The notes beneath the pieces are model-generated. The model did not search any database, was not told the DNA's origin, and worked only from the letters and a program-made list of their open reading frames with translations. Below are positions 1 through 10,547 of a stretch of DNA of 64,000 bases, piece after piece. Origin of the DNA: Ischnura elegans. Lineage: Eukaryota; Arthropoda; Insecta; Odonata; Coenagrionidae. The stretch is from the NCBI RefSeq assembly GCF_921293095.1, contig NC_060248.1, forward strand, positions 136,164,972 to 136,228,971. The letters are read 5' to 3'. Numbering within the stretch: position 1 is the stretch's first letter; each line of letters opens with the position of its first letter. A program made the translations under genes and the position numbers.

Positions 1-149
1 TCTTCGTCGTGAAATAATTTGTTTGGAAATGTGTTAGCGCAGATAAAGTCATAATTTTAATAACTTAAGTCATTTAAAAAATTCAGTAGTAATTTTATCT
101 TGAGTCATCTGCACAGGTTATGTTTATGTTCAGAATGCCTCCTTTAAAA

Positions 150-245
150 AATGAAAAAATATTATAATTTCGGATGGGAACCCCCACAGAACTTTGCCGC
201 AACTACCGCGCACAGTATAGACCTACTCGGCCACTGAGCGATGTA
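150..245 (-). repeat. tRNA-like relic with T-rich tail
   Basis: On the minus strand an A-box-like stretch (TGGCCGAGTAGG, about 225-236) is followed by a degenerate B box (GGTTCCCATCC, about 172-182). After that comes an AT tail ending in a T run. The spacing fits a tRNA-derived promoter head. Other tRNA-like relics in this window (10.4, 30.1, 30.3, 41.3 kb) share the head-plus-T-run layout. It is too degenerate to be a working tRNA. Confidence 0.4.
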
Positions 246-1075
246 TTGGTAATAGATAAACGGTGAGTGCAAATATGAATCTGAAGAAAGGAAAAACCTC
301 GCCACGGAGCCCAAAAGAAAACACTCCGACGGCCCTAAGTGAGCGTGGACGTGAGTTACCTCAGTACTTTCCATCCGTTAATCTTAATTCTGATTGGGCT
401 CATGCTCCTCCAGTTTGACTCAAGCGTCGGTGGCTAGGTCGCGTCCACCTCCGTCCTCGTCAACTCTTGGTGGCATACGAGTGAGGGATGCGGGTCTCTT
501 TATCTGCTAACCTCACAAGTATTCACGACCCGGCCCCATCAGTTAAGTGGGACTATGGGGTGTCTACATACTTTTGAAAACGATAGTACCTATGACGAGC
601 GAAGCAAAAACTGGTTAATAGAAAGGGTCTGCATCGCCTTCCGCGACCGTGCTAGAGCGCCCCCTTAATGAGGAAAATGTTGATGTTTATTGCACCAATC
701 TTCTATCCTTCCACAAATACATGTACTCGTGAGGGAATATCACATCAAACAGTTTCACATTAATTCAGCTAGATGCCATCCAAGCCGCTTCGAATATACA
801 TTTTTGAAAATACGGCCCATTTCTCCAGTTATGGCGTATCATCCACGAGCGAAGGATCTACAAACACATCCATAATTCCCTCTTCCACTGCCCCCCCCCC
901 CCCCAAACAGAGACCCACCCCCCTGAAATATTCAATAACCACAGCACGCGATCTCAGAACTTAAATGGGCGCCACAGCCAAGCGGCCCACATCCGTGACC
1001 ACCGCACGACATCCGCATGCCTATGCCACGACCGCACTCTTTAAGGCGTGTGGCAGGGGGGGGGGTTCGCTCAAA
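246..1075. other. Noncoding stretch with C/G homopolymers
   Basis: I see no supportable gene. There is a run of 14 C at 891-904 and a G run near 1054-1064. The second follows a phrase (aaggcgtgtggcaggggg) also found near 4860, so a small fragment of that interspersed repeat may sit here. Confidence 0.5.
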
Positions 1076-1079
1076 ATAA

Positions 1080-1232
1080 ACTAAGGTCCCATGGTTACTT
1101 TCTACAGATAAAAGGTACATGTTCAAAATCAAAAGCGAGTTGTTTTACTATGAAGCGACATAAATTCATCGTCATGCATTTGACATTTTAGTTTTAATAT
1201 TGAGATGAATATTTGCCGAGAAAGTACTTTAT
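1080..1232. repeat. Interspersed repeat, copy 1 (partner at 44350)
   Basis: This segment aligns by eye with 44350-44512. Shared landmarks occur in the same order and spacing: aaggtccca, cagataaaag, atgttcaaaa, a rataaattca block, then atatttgaga-like and acagagaaag-like blocks. Overall identity looks like 65-75 percent. No coding potential or terminal structure is visible. It is probably a fragment of an old unnamed element. Confidence 0.5.
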
Positions 1233-2054
1233 TTAAGACGTTGGAATTGATGCTCTCCACAATTTAAATTTTCCGTTTAAATTCCGTTCAATGAAAACGT
1301 GGGAACTTGGCCCAAGGGTGGCCTATTTTCTTCTATAGAATTTTTTCACATTCAGTAAAATTATTAAACTAAAACTATTAAAATCTTAACTCGATTACTG
1401 ACACTCACTCGGCATTGAATAGCAGGAAAGTATTGAATTTTTGCTAATTTAAAACTTTAATTACGGCGTTAAAATTTACGCCGCAGCTGAGCGATTAATA
1501 CAACGTTAATATTCGTAAATGGAGCTGCTCAAACTGCCGTTCTAGAAATAAAGGTGCAGCATGAATATGTAGAAATAAGAGTCAAAATTCATTGCCATCT
1601 GGTTCTGATCCGAGCTGAAAACTATAAATCAATAGCTAATCGCGAAATTTGAGTTGCAAGACTTTTCCGAAGAACCACAAATAGACAAAAAGTACTTTTT
1701 TCAAATATTCATTATTATATCAACGCCAAAACAGCACTACCCAGACGGCACAGAACCCTCCGTATCTAATTCGTATGTACATAGTACCCATTGACTACGG
1801 GGATACTATGACGCTCCGTCGCTTTTCGTCAATGGATAATTTCCATTCGCGGCCTGTCGACGAAGCGCGTACGCAGCATGTGAATGTCCGCTACGAAGCA
1901 CGTACGATAGGATACGAAGCGCGCAGGAACACGGCACTCAGGCTAATCTCAATCGATTGGGTCGAAAATTAGATATATCGTAACTCGCACGATCGAAAAA
2001 TGTATCGAACGATACACAATCGATAGCTACCAACCGTAGCGAGAATGTTATGAA
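1233..2054. other. No gene seen; short acgaagcgcg repeats
   Basis: AT-rich and noncoding. Near 1858-1930 the phrase acgaagcgcg or acgaagcacg recurs three times at about 30-bp spacing. Nothing else is supportable. Confidence 0.4.
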
Positions 2055-2140
2055 TTGTAAGTTCTCAATAGGTAAATGATACTATATCATGAATTCTAAT
2101 TACCATGATACAGTACTATTTACCTATTGAGAACTTACAA
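2055..2140. repeat. Long hairpin, 37-bp arms
   Basis: Arms 2055-2091 and 2104-2140 are reverse complements with three mismatches, around a 12-bp loop (2092-2103). Such a high-identity inverted repeat in unique AT-rich DNA suggests a foldback or MITE-type element, or a hairpin formed by template switching. There is no ORF. Confidence 0.8.
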
Positions 2141-3496
2141 AACTTACTCGGCCACTTAAATAACTGCGAAAAATGAGATTCTCAAGGCTAATTCACGCAT
2201 CCCCAACATGCAGCATTCATAAGTGGATCGTACTCACTTGGAAACCTTGAGATGTTAATAAGAGTAAATTCTTATTAAGTTTGACACTAAATAAGACATC
2301 ACATAACCCAGGAGCATTAAAAAGCTTACCCTAAAGCCTGACGAAATAAAATTTTTAAATAAAAATTGCCGATGAAACAGGATTGCTGACACATCTGCTA
2401 TTATTATGATCGAATTCATCAAAATGCAAGCAAAAATTAACGTATAGTTCAGTCTCAGCTACTAAAACTTACCCATATCAGGCGCTTGAGTATTTGCAAA
2501 ATTATTTGGGATGAGAAAAAGTCTCTAGGTCACTGCAGTAAATGAATCAACCTATTAAAAATATGAAAGTCCTGCCAAATCACCAGCATAAACACTTGTA
2601 AAATAAAACATGGTATCTCTTAGATCACACCTCCGATTTTATACTTACTTTGCATGAAGTCACCACCACAAGAAATTTTAAAGAGGCAGGAAAGAAAAAA
2701 CCCACAGAAATACAATACATATATTATGTATTTTCTATTGTTAACCAATATTCTATCCCACATCTAATTTAGCGAAACAATTACTCTTATTCTCTTTCGA
2801 ATAGAACATTATTTAAAAGAGGACTGGTCGATACATAAAAACTATCTTCAATACTTTCTCCGATGAACGTCCACTATCACAGCATCAACTTGCACAAATC
2901 AAATCCACATCCACAAATATGTCACTTCTGCCACAATGTCTGTCTTCTTGGCGACAGGTAACAGTGAAGCAATGGTACCTTCCTCCAATCTCCTCCAATC
3001 TGGGCACCTTCAATTCAGCAAGAATTTTCTCCTCGTCTTCTCGTCCAAGGCCACAGATTATTTTCTGATATCACAAGGTGCGATGTGAAGCTCACACACC
3101 TAAAATTAATAAATAATAAAATACCATGTAACTTACCACGTCAAATCATTTCCAATTTTTGGTATTTCTGCATGAGAAATCAAATTACTAGGCTCGTAAA
3201 TATAGTAAATATTTGTATTCCTGATATTTTTATTGTTTTAAACTATAGCATAAGATAATTTGAAATGATGAAAGCCGACGTGTAATACACCATAGGGCAA
3301 GCTAAGAAGCAATATTCGATCCTATAAACTTGGCAGCTTACTCCTAGTTTCTCCTTTAACCACACGTTTACCGAATGAATTAATACAAAAAAGACAACTT
3401 AAATGCAAGAATTTTCAAAAGAATTGCTGCTACAATATTTTGAATCACCATTTTTAGTACTGAATAGTACTATAGTACTTCATTACTGAATAGTTG
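2141..3496. other. Noncoding AT-rich DNA
   Basis: No gene is supported. A minus-strand open stretch near 2900-3075 is followed and preceded by stops and matches nothing I recognise. Confidence 0.4.
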
Positions 3497-3520
3497 GGGA
3501 TGTTGATGCATCAACATCCC
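3497..3520. repeat. Perfect 24-bp palindrome
   Basis: The 12-bp halves (gggatgttgatg and its reverse complement) meet with no spacer at 3508/3509. It lies just after a cluster of agtact repeats. It could be a protein-binding dyad or the core of a small foldback element. Confidence 0.7.
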
Positions 3521-4383
3521 GAAGCCACTTCTAACTTAAAATTACATCCAAATAATTACAGCGAGAAAGAGTACATACCTCACAGTTTTTCGTAGGGGTG
3601 AAATGTTTTCTTCTTATCGCCCAAATGCACTTCTTCTTCAACTCAGGATCTTTTGGAAAGCTAAAAACTTGAACCATGTCCCGGAGTTTCCATTACATCC
3701 CAACAATACACACACGAAAGGCATTTTTCACAAAAATATCTCACAAACACGTTTCTGCAGCCCAGTGAATGAAATTAAAGAATAAGGGAAACTTCACCAT
3801 TACCAGACACTCTATTTTTCACAAAATTAACCACAAAAATCCCTGAAATGTGGTGAGACGTGACGTAAACGATGCGATCTCCAACGGCTTGTGCCAGCTT
3901 GTGAAGGCATGTGATCTTTCTAGGAGGATATGGCACGATGGCACTACCCGCGATAGTCCCAGACCGAATACAGTTTTATCGATGAGATACAATTTTATCG
4001 ATGCATATGAATTTGCCAGTCCTCTTGCATCTTTTTTCGTCATTAAAGGAAATAAAGAAACAAAACCTTTTTAGTAACTTCCTAAGCGCGATTTTTGTAT
4101 CTTGATGGTCCACCCTCGTATTCAGGTACGAAAACTTCCTGTGCCGTCTGGGTAAGGTCTTAGCACTGGGTTAGTAACAATGAAAATAAATTCATAAATA
4201 AGAAATAACAATATTGGGAAAAATAAATAATGATAGAGTGGGGAGGAATCGCATAGAAAGGCGTTGAAATTTCGAATTGAGAGTATTCCCTATTGGGCTC
4301 TATATATGCATCTGGGTAAAAAATCGAAAAGTGGCCAAATAATCACGCATTTCGGTTGCTTTGACTGCCTGAGTTCGCATACT
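3521..4383. other. No gene seen
   Basis: Short open frames occur on both strands, but none has recognisable motifs, splice context or composition. AT-rich noncoding DNA. Confidence 0.4.
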
Positions 4384-4512
4384 AGCATTAATTGAAGTCC
4401 TTTATTGCTCGGGAGATAAAGGAATTCCTTAATCTATTCCTTTGCAAAAATATCTCTCTTATTTTATCGTTTCTGTCGCATCTGGACCTGGAAATATATA
4501 AATGGGCTCTGA
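4384..4512 (+). repeat. Interspersed repeat fragment, copy A
   Basis: This about 130-bp block repeats at 4934-5052. Both contain, in order, ctagca, an ...tcctttat...tcggg..., gaattcc, atctctctta, ttatcg, ttctgtcg, cctggaaatata and ggctct. The second copy is preceded by a ccccgcaagccgcct block that I recall from repeats widespread in arthropod genomes, possibly a LINE 3' untranslated region. That attribution is from memory. Confidence 0.6.
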
Positions 4513-4682
4513 GAGGCGGGGTTAAGTCCTCACCTGCCAAACAGAAGTCAAGTCCCGTCAGGGTAAGTTGCACCCATTCAGGGCACAGGCGTTCATGAAT
4601 GTCCTTACTTGTTGATTGTTGATATCCCGTTTTAAAAGCCTTCGACGAGCTGTTTACGGGGCGATGAAAATAAAGAAATACA
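4513..4682 (+). mobile_element. tRNA-derived SINE, degenerate copy
   Basis: A decayed B box (gtcaagtcccgtcaggg) is followed by ggtaagttgcaccca, then a body containing gttgattgtt and cccgttttaaaagcc, then a gggcgatgaaaataaa end. The same order of blocks is seen at 5318-5465 and, on the opposite strand, at 24985-25200. The A box is not clear here. SINEs of this type are transcribed by RNA polymerase III and mobilised by a LINE. Confidence 0.6.
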
Positions 4683-4825
4683 TGTTCCCTGTGTCGCTCC
4701 TTATGATATCTCTTCTTAGCTACTCAAGCAATCTGAACCAATCACGCAACCTCCATCTTCCCAGCGGCTCCCAGCCTACTGCTGAGTAACCCGTGTGCTA
4801 GCTGTGATCTCTCTGTTGGCTCATC

Positions 4826-5052
4826 TACATCTACTTAATACCCCGCAAGCCGCCTAAAAGACGTGTGGCAGGGGGTGTTGGGACACCAGCCATTTAAAAA
4901 TAAATAGGAAGTGCTCTAAGGAAATTACGGCTAGCACTTATTAAAATCCTTTATAGTTCGGGGGAAAAACGAATTCCCATATCTATCCGTTTGGCAAAAC
5001 ATCTCTCTTAAGTTATCGCTTCTGTCGGGCCTGGAAATATAGTGCGGCTCTA
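4826..5052 (+). repeat. Interspersed repeat, copy B with ccccgcaagcc block
   Basis: It begins with catctacatctacttaat and ccccgcaagccgcct, then gtgtggcaggggg, and continues into the block shared with 4384-4512. It looks like a 3' portion of a high-copy element. There is no coding frame. Clade assignment is uncertain. Confidence 0.55.
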
Positions 5053-5057
5053 ATACT

Positions 5058-5085
5058 ATGTTCTCCGTGGCGTGGCTCTTTGCAG
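5058..5085 (+). repeat. Detached SINE head fragment
   Basis: The string ctccgtggcgtggctctt matches the A-box head of the SINE copy at 9152 (ctccgtggcgccgggt), but no B box follows within normal tRNA spacing. The B box appears only at 5322. A secondary insertion or rearrangement may have split one SINE. Confidence 0.35.
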
Positions 5086-5317
5086 AATCTTGTGGCATTC
5101 CTGGTCATTTTCCCAGTTCGCGGATTAAGTATATCTCTGAGCCTCAGATCTCATACGCTTGCCTCGTATTAGGGAGTCGGCCACAGGCAGTGAATTAACA
5201 TTTCCCTCTTTCCTTTATTCATCTGAGTATCCTCCAACGACAAGATCCTCGCTTCTTCAGGGCTATACTTCAGATATATCTTTCACGTGCTCCTCAAGAT
5301 AGGCAGGACGTTATCAA

Positions 5318-5465
5318 GGTTGCGGGTTCGAGTCCCGCCTGGGTAAGTTACCCTATCCAGTGCACAGTTTTTTGTGTACGTTAAACTGTTAACTTGCTAA
5401 TAACCCCGTTGTAAAAGGCCGTTTAGAGCTCTTTTTGGTGATGTGGAAATTAATTAATTAATTAA
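5318..5465 (+). mobile_element. tRNA-derived SINE (5' truncated or split)
   Basis: A perfect B box (gcgggttcgagtcccgcc, 5322-5339) leads into tgggtaagttaccc, a body with gttaactt and aaccccgttgtaaaaggcc, and an AT tail of taatta repeats. The sequence closely matches the minus-strand copy at 24985-25200. The A box is missing from the expected position. Confidence 0.75.
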
Positions 5466-8400
5466 GGACATATATCTGCATTTCGAGACTTTCGAGAGTC
5501 TCGTGGAAATGGTATCGTCTCGTCTCGTCCAAAAGTGGTCTCGTCTCGTTTTCGAAACGAGACTCTCTCATTCCCAGAGAATGCTTTGTGTGTCATCAGG
5601 ATCCCTGCCATGTTCATCGCCATTTCGTCCACTTGCCATCACCCGGATCTTAAAACGCTCTTCCGAACATTCACGAAGGAGCTTCGAAAAGCCATTCTCT
5701 CCAGAATCTTAATATTTTATCAATTTTTATGACTAATACTTGTTAAAACTTCAGATTTCAAGTTTAAATTCAATTAAAATGATAAAATAAGCTTTTTTTG
5801 ATTAATTAAATAAATGAATATGCGCATCAATTTTCCTCCGGCCTCATTGCTCTTTAAATTTCGCATGTCATGTGACACACATCGACGCCGAAGCGTGTTT
5901 CCTGGATGGCCCTCCACCACTCCGACAATCCGCGCATCCCATCTTCAAGTGACGAGCGCATCAGCTACTAAATAAAAAAAATCGCCCTGCCGCGGGAGGG
6001 AGCATGCGGAGCCTTAAATTAGTTTCCGTTCACGATATATACTCAGGTGAAATCTCCACCACTCTGAGTTATTCCGTATCATGCGCGGGATAATATTCAC
6101 CCACCCCTTGGTACGATGGGGCTGGGTCGGTGTCACTGCCCGCCTGGAACCGCCGCCCGATAGACCCTTTCTCTCTCCCTCGTAACTCGCCCGTAAAGGC
6201 ATCCAAATAAGTCCCATTTTAGCTCCTCCCTCCACAAAACAAATGCCGTGACATTGCATTAGGATCGCCAAATGCCACGCGAGCGCCTCTTTTCCTCCCA
6301 CGGGTAAATGGAAAGCATCATGTTTGTTTACGTTCGAGCAAACGTATCGATGATATCGATGGCCTCAATATCACCTTCCGATATCTCACCCATGTGTGGT
6401 GTTCTGGGGATTGAATCTTTGGCGAGGAACGTAATTTTCAAAAACAATTGCATGGTACCAGTCAATGTTTTACAATTTATGTAAAATTAGTATCTGTGCA
6501 AATTTCATGTATTCTTTTCTTTCTTCACACCGGCATCGCAAACCATTGATCACGACTAATGACTGACATGAAACTGTTCCGGTGAGTCCTTTCCTACCTG
6601 AACCAGTCAGAAAAAAATTTACAATAAAAATGACTTGGCGCATTGATGCTGTTGACATCTGTAGTGTTGTTAGTGTGGTAATGAAATTTAAAAACTAATT
6701 GAGTGACAATTTGATAAACACAGAAACAGTCATACATTACAAAACATTCGAAGAATTCAGTGATATATTTTTTGCAGTCATTTCAATCACTTTTTATTTT
6801 TTAATCTTGAATTCTGTTCATATTTATGTAAAAAAAACGTCGTTTTTATTCAGTATTACATCTATATTTTCTTTAATTTCCAATTATCGAACTATAAAAT
6901 ATTATTAGATTGCAAACGTTTGGGGTTAGAGTCCCGATTAATGCAAAATCACTGATTACCTGGTGAACACATTTCAACGGAAATGACCTGTTATATTAAA
7001 TGGGCCCTCCTATATTTCCACAATATTGCCTAACTTCCATAAATCAAGGGGCATGCACATTTTCACAATTTATGAAACAACAGTCCATTATATGATACAT
7101 AAATTCCCAATTTAAATTAATCTTCTTATATTTGTTGTGTATTAAATATTTTGTATTTTAACGAAGGTAAAATTGGTTATAATCAAACCATTGGCGTAAC
7201 ATTTTCAAATCGCTTTGCGATTTGCTGTTCAGATTCTCCCATGATTTTTCTTCGCATCATAATGCTAAGTCATCGGGAAAGGAAATACTAGTCTATTTAA
7301 TCTACAGTAGTATAAATCGCATACATACACTAGAAAAAGAACATGGTCAAGATAAGAACCTTCATGGAGAACACAGCCTTCATAATTTAGTCTTCGCTGT
7401 AGCTTTTTCCGGCCCGAAGACTATCTGTTTAGCGAAGCCATTCTAATTCAAAGCAGACCTTATCAAAACCATCGGTTCATTACGCAAAGGTGCTGAATAT
7501 TCAATCGCCGCCCCGCAATATGCGCTGTCGTCGTGCGCCGTCGTATGCATGACCAACTGCCAACATTTCCAACTCCAAAATTACTACGCTAAATTCATAC
7601 GCATCGATTACCTTTCCCGCACAACATATCAGTTAAATGGGTTCTATCCTCAACAAGTGTACGACGTAGTAGCAGCTGGACGGATTATCACTTATTAGCA
7701 ACGCATGTTAGCGCAGCGTATCAACCACTGTGGCCATCATTTGAATCAGCCCTATCGGAGTTCAGGATTTCACACACCCCATTGAGTGGAACTTTACTCC
7801 GATTGATCCGCACTCAATAGATGATTACGAACCTATTTCACATGGAAGGGGACCCATAGCCTACACCAGCGTCAGCCACTTTCATTTAGTGGCCCACAAA
7901 ACTTAAATACGAACCTTTTGAATACCAACGCTTAGGTATCCTCCACCAATTAAAACGAAGCTGACAGAATTGAAGGACAAATGGATGGGAAGAAAGGCAT
8001 AGGAAGGCAACAACATAATACGGCAACTACAGCAATAGGAAGAAGCGCGCGTCGTTACACATCCACCCCTAGTCCAACATTAAATTTTAGATCACAGAAA
8101 TGACAGCTCCCGACGCACCATCTGGCAGCACTATGAAACAAACAGTATTAGGTTCCTTCAGCAGGAAACAGGCTGACTAGACCGATGAAAACTCGAGCCC
8201 TAGACCTTTCACCGAAGCAGTACATACGAACTGTTTGTCATCAAATTCAATCATTCTTCACGACCCACCGAGCGCAAAGTGCAGTTTTCCCACTTTACGA
8301 TTCATTTGATGATGTCCCATCTTGGGGAGAAGGTGCCAATAGTTCAAGCAGCTAGAGCGACACACGGAAACCCCATATCGAGGACACTTGCTCCAGTGAT

Positions 8401-8575
8401 CGGTGGTGCATGACGTGATAATATTTGCCAAATGAAGCAGCTACCGTAAAACTATAGGTGACGCATGTTCAATCAAACATTTATTTCCTCTGATTTCACT
8501 CTTGGATAGGATAAAGAGAAGCTTTTTGAATTCTGTTGAATTAAAAATCCAACACCGAACAGATTATGTAATTAG
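5466..8575. other. Long noncoding stretch
   Basis: About 3 kb with no recognisable gene. A patch at 5488-5575 is dense in gtctcgt/cgagac words on both strands and can self-pair. A possible isolated B-box-like word lies near 6925. Short open frames (for example 6014-6301 minus) match nothing I know. Confidence 0.4.
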
Positions 8576-8740
8576 GAATTCATATCTCTGAGAGCGGTTG
8601 TCCTGTTGGCTATGCAACCATCAGAGTGAGGAGGAGAATGCGTCATCACTTCTCCAATGACGTCATAAGACACATTCTCCTCCCCTATATCAGTTGCCAA
8701 GCCAACCGAAAGATCGCTTTCAGATGTTCTAATTTGAATT
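8576..8740. mobile_element. Imperfect foldback element, about 65-bp arms
   Basis: The left arm (from gaattc at 8576 through gaggaggagaatgcgtca near 8645) pairs with the right arm running to gaattc near 8740. Key matched blocks are gagagcgg/ccgctttc-like, gttggc/gccaac, gcaac/gttgc, and aggaggagaatg with cattctcctcc. Mismatches and small gaps are frequent, suggesting an old element. The central loop is about 15-20 bp. No transposase is present, which fits a nonautonomous foldback. Confidence 0.6.
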
Positions 8741-8890
8741 CGCTTTAGAATATACAATCCTCAGTTTCATTTCAGCCAATTAGGAGCTCCATTCAACTTT
8801 GTTCAACCTAAAAACCAATCAAAACTAACATTAACTAACCGATTGAGTATCTTGTATGATGTTGGTCACGATATGGTGGAAGTTCGTAAT

Positions 8891-9030
8891 GTTATTAAAA
8901 TGAGACCTTGCAATATTTCCACTTAGTTTTATTCTTACACAACGCGTTTCGTCGATACAAACAACATTATCAACACTTGATAATGTTGTTTGTATCGAGT
9001 GGAAATATTGCAAGGTCTCATTTTAATAAT
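8891..9030. mobile_element. Two-level hairpin with one-sided 28-bp insert
   Basis: Outer arms 8891-8923 and 8998-9030 match at 32 of 33 positions. Inner arms 8952-8973 and 8977-8998 are perfect 22-bp reverse complements around a 3-bp loop. A 28-bp segment (8924-8951, with acaacgcgtttcg) is present only on the left. The 10-bp word accgattgag occurs at 8838-8847 and again at 9032-9041, possibly a duplicated target. No ORF. Confidence 0.75.
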
Positions 9031-9149
9031 TACCGATTGAGGTTGGTTTACATGGAACGATTTGCGAATCACCCAGGCCGGTCAAATGCAGCAGTCCATC
9101 AATCACAAAAAGCCCTTTCATTCTATCAATAAACTTCTACAATACTGTT

Positions 9150-9290
9150 GGTCTCCGTGGCGCCGGGTCGTCTGCCACCTTAAAGGCTGCGGGTTCAAAT
9201 TCCGCCTGGGTGGATTTACCATCGCCCAGGGCATGGAAGTATATGATTGGCAACCTAGTTAACTTTTAGAAAGGACCATCTTGTCCTCAA
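9150..9290 (+). mobile_element. tRNA-derived SINE
   Basis: The head gtctccgtggcgccgggt resembles an A box, and ctgcgggttcaaattccgcc (9188-9207) is a B box. The gap between them is tRNA-like, and tgggtggatttacc replaces the family's tgggtaagttacc. The body contains gcccagggca and tagttaactt. It is diverged but retains both promoter boxes. Confidence 0.65.
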
Positions 9291-9321
9291 TTCGCTTACA
9301 ACAAAGACGGCATTATAGTTA

Positions 9322-9702
9322 TTAATTATCATTGCTGCTGTATCTCATACCCCGCTTACATAAAATTCTTCCGTCTAGCAGAGTTCTAACATCCTCTCTT
9401 CTTAGTAACCGCTCAATCCAAACCTTCTGTCTCCTCCGTAGCTCCTCCAAAAGTTCCCTCTCCTCACCCACCATGCCTAGCACTTCAACGTCCCTTTCCC
9501 TCTCCATACATTCCTGCCCCACACCAATACCCCGATCGTCATTCTCTCGTCCATTTTTTTCAGCGTTATTCACGACCCCGCAGAGTAAAGCAAAGCGCAT
9601 CATAGGAGAGAGACCTTTCGCTAGCACTTTATTCACACAACCATCTCTCATCACAGCTTTTTCGTCGCTTTCTAAGGGGTAGCTAGTGTAGAAACAGGTC
9701 AT
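9322..9702 (-). pseudogene. Open frame, possible LINE C-terminal relic
   Basis: The 126-codon frame is the longest in this part of the window. Its C-terminal third (EELLEELRRRQKVWIERLLR, then LLDGRILCKRG) weakly resembles the basic C-terminal tail of RTE-type LINE proteins (arginine-rich, with an 'x-W-I-x-x-x-L-R ... EGR ... GKRGRG' layout). No reverse transcriptase motif is upstream in any frame I read. It could be chance. I would not call it a host gene. Confidence 0.25.
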
Positions 9703-10455
9703 AACTCCACAGAATCAACCGCATGAACCACCTCACTAAAATTGAGAGTTGATTCAGGCTTTATATTTTGGGAATCTAACACACTCTGCATTAAAACTTA
9801 CTTTCAATTTTCCGCGCAAATTTTTAATCACACGATCGACTTCAATACATTATATTTTATCCTCACGTGACCTCGTATAATCATCCGGTGATGATGCGAA
9901 ATGTATTTAAATATGTGATTATAAATTTTTGTTAAACTTTTCAAGTAAGTAATAATTAACAATACCTCACTGAACATACCATATCTACATAGTGCAAACG
10001 TCACCGAATGGGAAGGATTAAGAATTTTTTCGAGTGAAGATGAAACTAGTAAACGACAAAGCCTTATAGCACGTAGCGATTTCTAGACACACCATGACAT
10101 GAGATGAAGAGTTTGAAATGCCGCACCCACGTTGACATTTCAATGGAATGGAAACACATGCTGGCATGACAACGCCTTATATGCGACCGATGCGAGTCGC
10201 TAATTTCAACGCAAATCTCCACAGAAGTCTCTCCCCCCACTGATGTCTTTGTACCTGGGGTAGGTAGGTTGTGATTTGCACTCTGAGGTAAGACACCATT
10301 CATTATTTACACACATTTTTATTACACAGCCATTTCAATTAATGAACGAAACAAGCATTATGATAAATTGGGAATTACTTTTCTTCATCAAGAAAGACAT
10401 GAAGTAACATTCTAAGGCAGAGCAGAAGCAGAGACAAACGAGGATCAAAAGCAAA
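9703..10455. other. No gene seen
   Basis: AT-rich noncoding DNA without recognisable repeats or exons. Confidence 0.4.
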
Positions 10456-10547
10456 GCCATCCGAGAGGCCTCTGGCTAGAGCACTCGACCGAAAGTCCAG
10501 GGGATCCAGGTTCGAATCTCGGTCACGGCGAATGATATTTTTTTTTA
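10456..10547 (+). repeat. tRNA-like relic followed by T9-10 run
   Basis: The A-box-like word tggctagagca and the B box ggttcgaatct (10509-10519) are at tRNA spacing. Partly complementary ends (gcc...ggc) could form an acceptor stem, and the sequence then reads gcgaatgatattttttttt. The T run resembles a polymerase III terminator. The same head-plus-aatgat-plus-T layout recurs at 30139-30215 (minus) and 30272-30357 (plus), so this is a repeat family, not a unique tRNA gene. Confidence 0.6.

Noticed and set aside
2900..3075. Minus-strand open stretch with a gly/asp/glu-rich start, possible exon
   Set aside because: The acceptor and donor candidates are weak, and no homologous family could be named.
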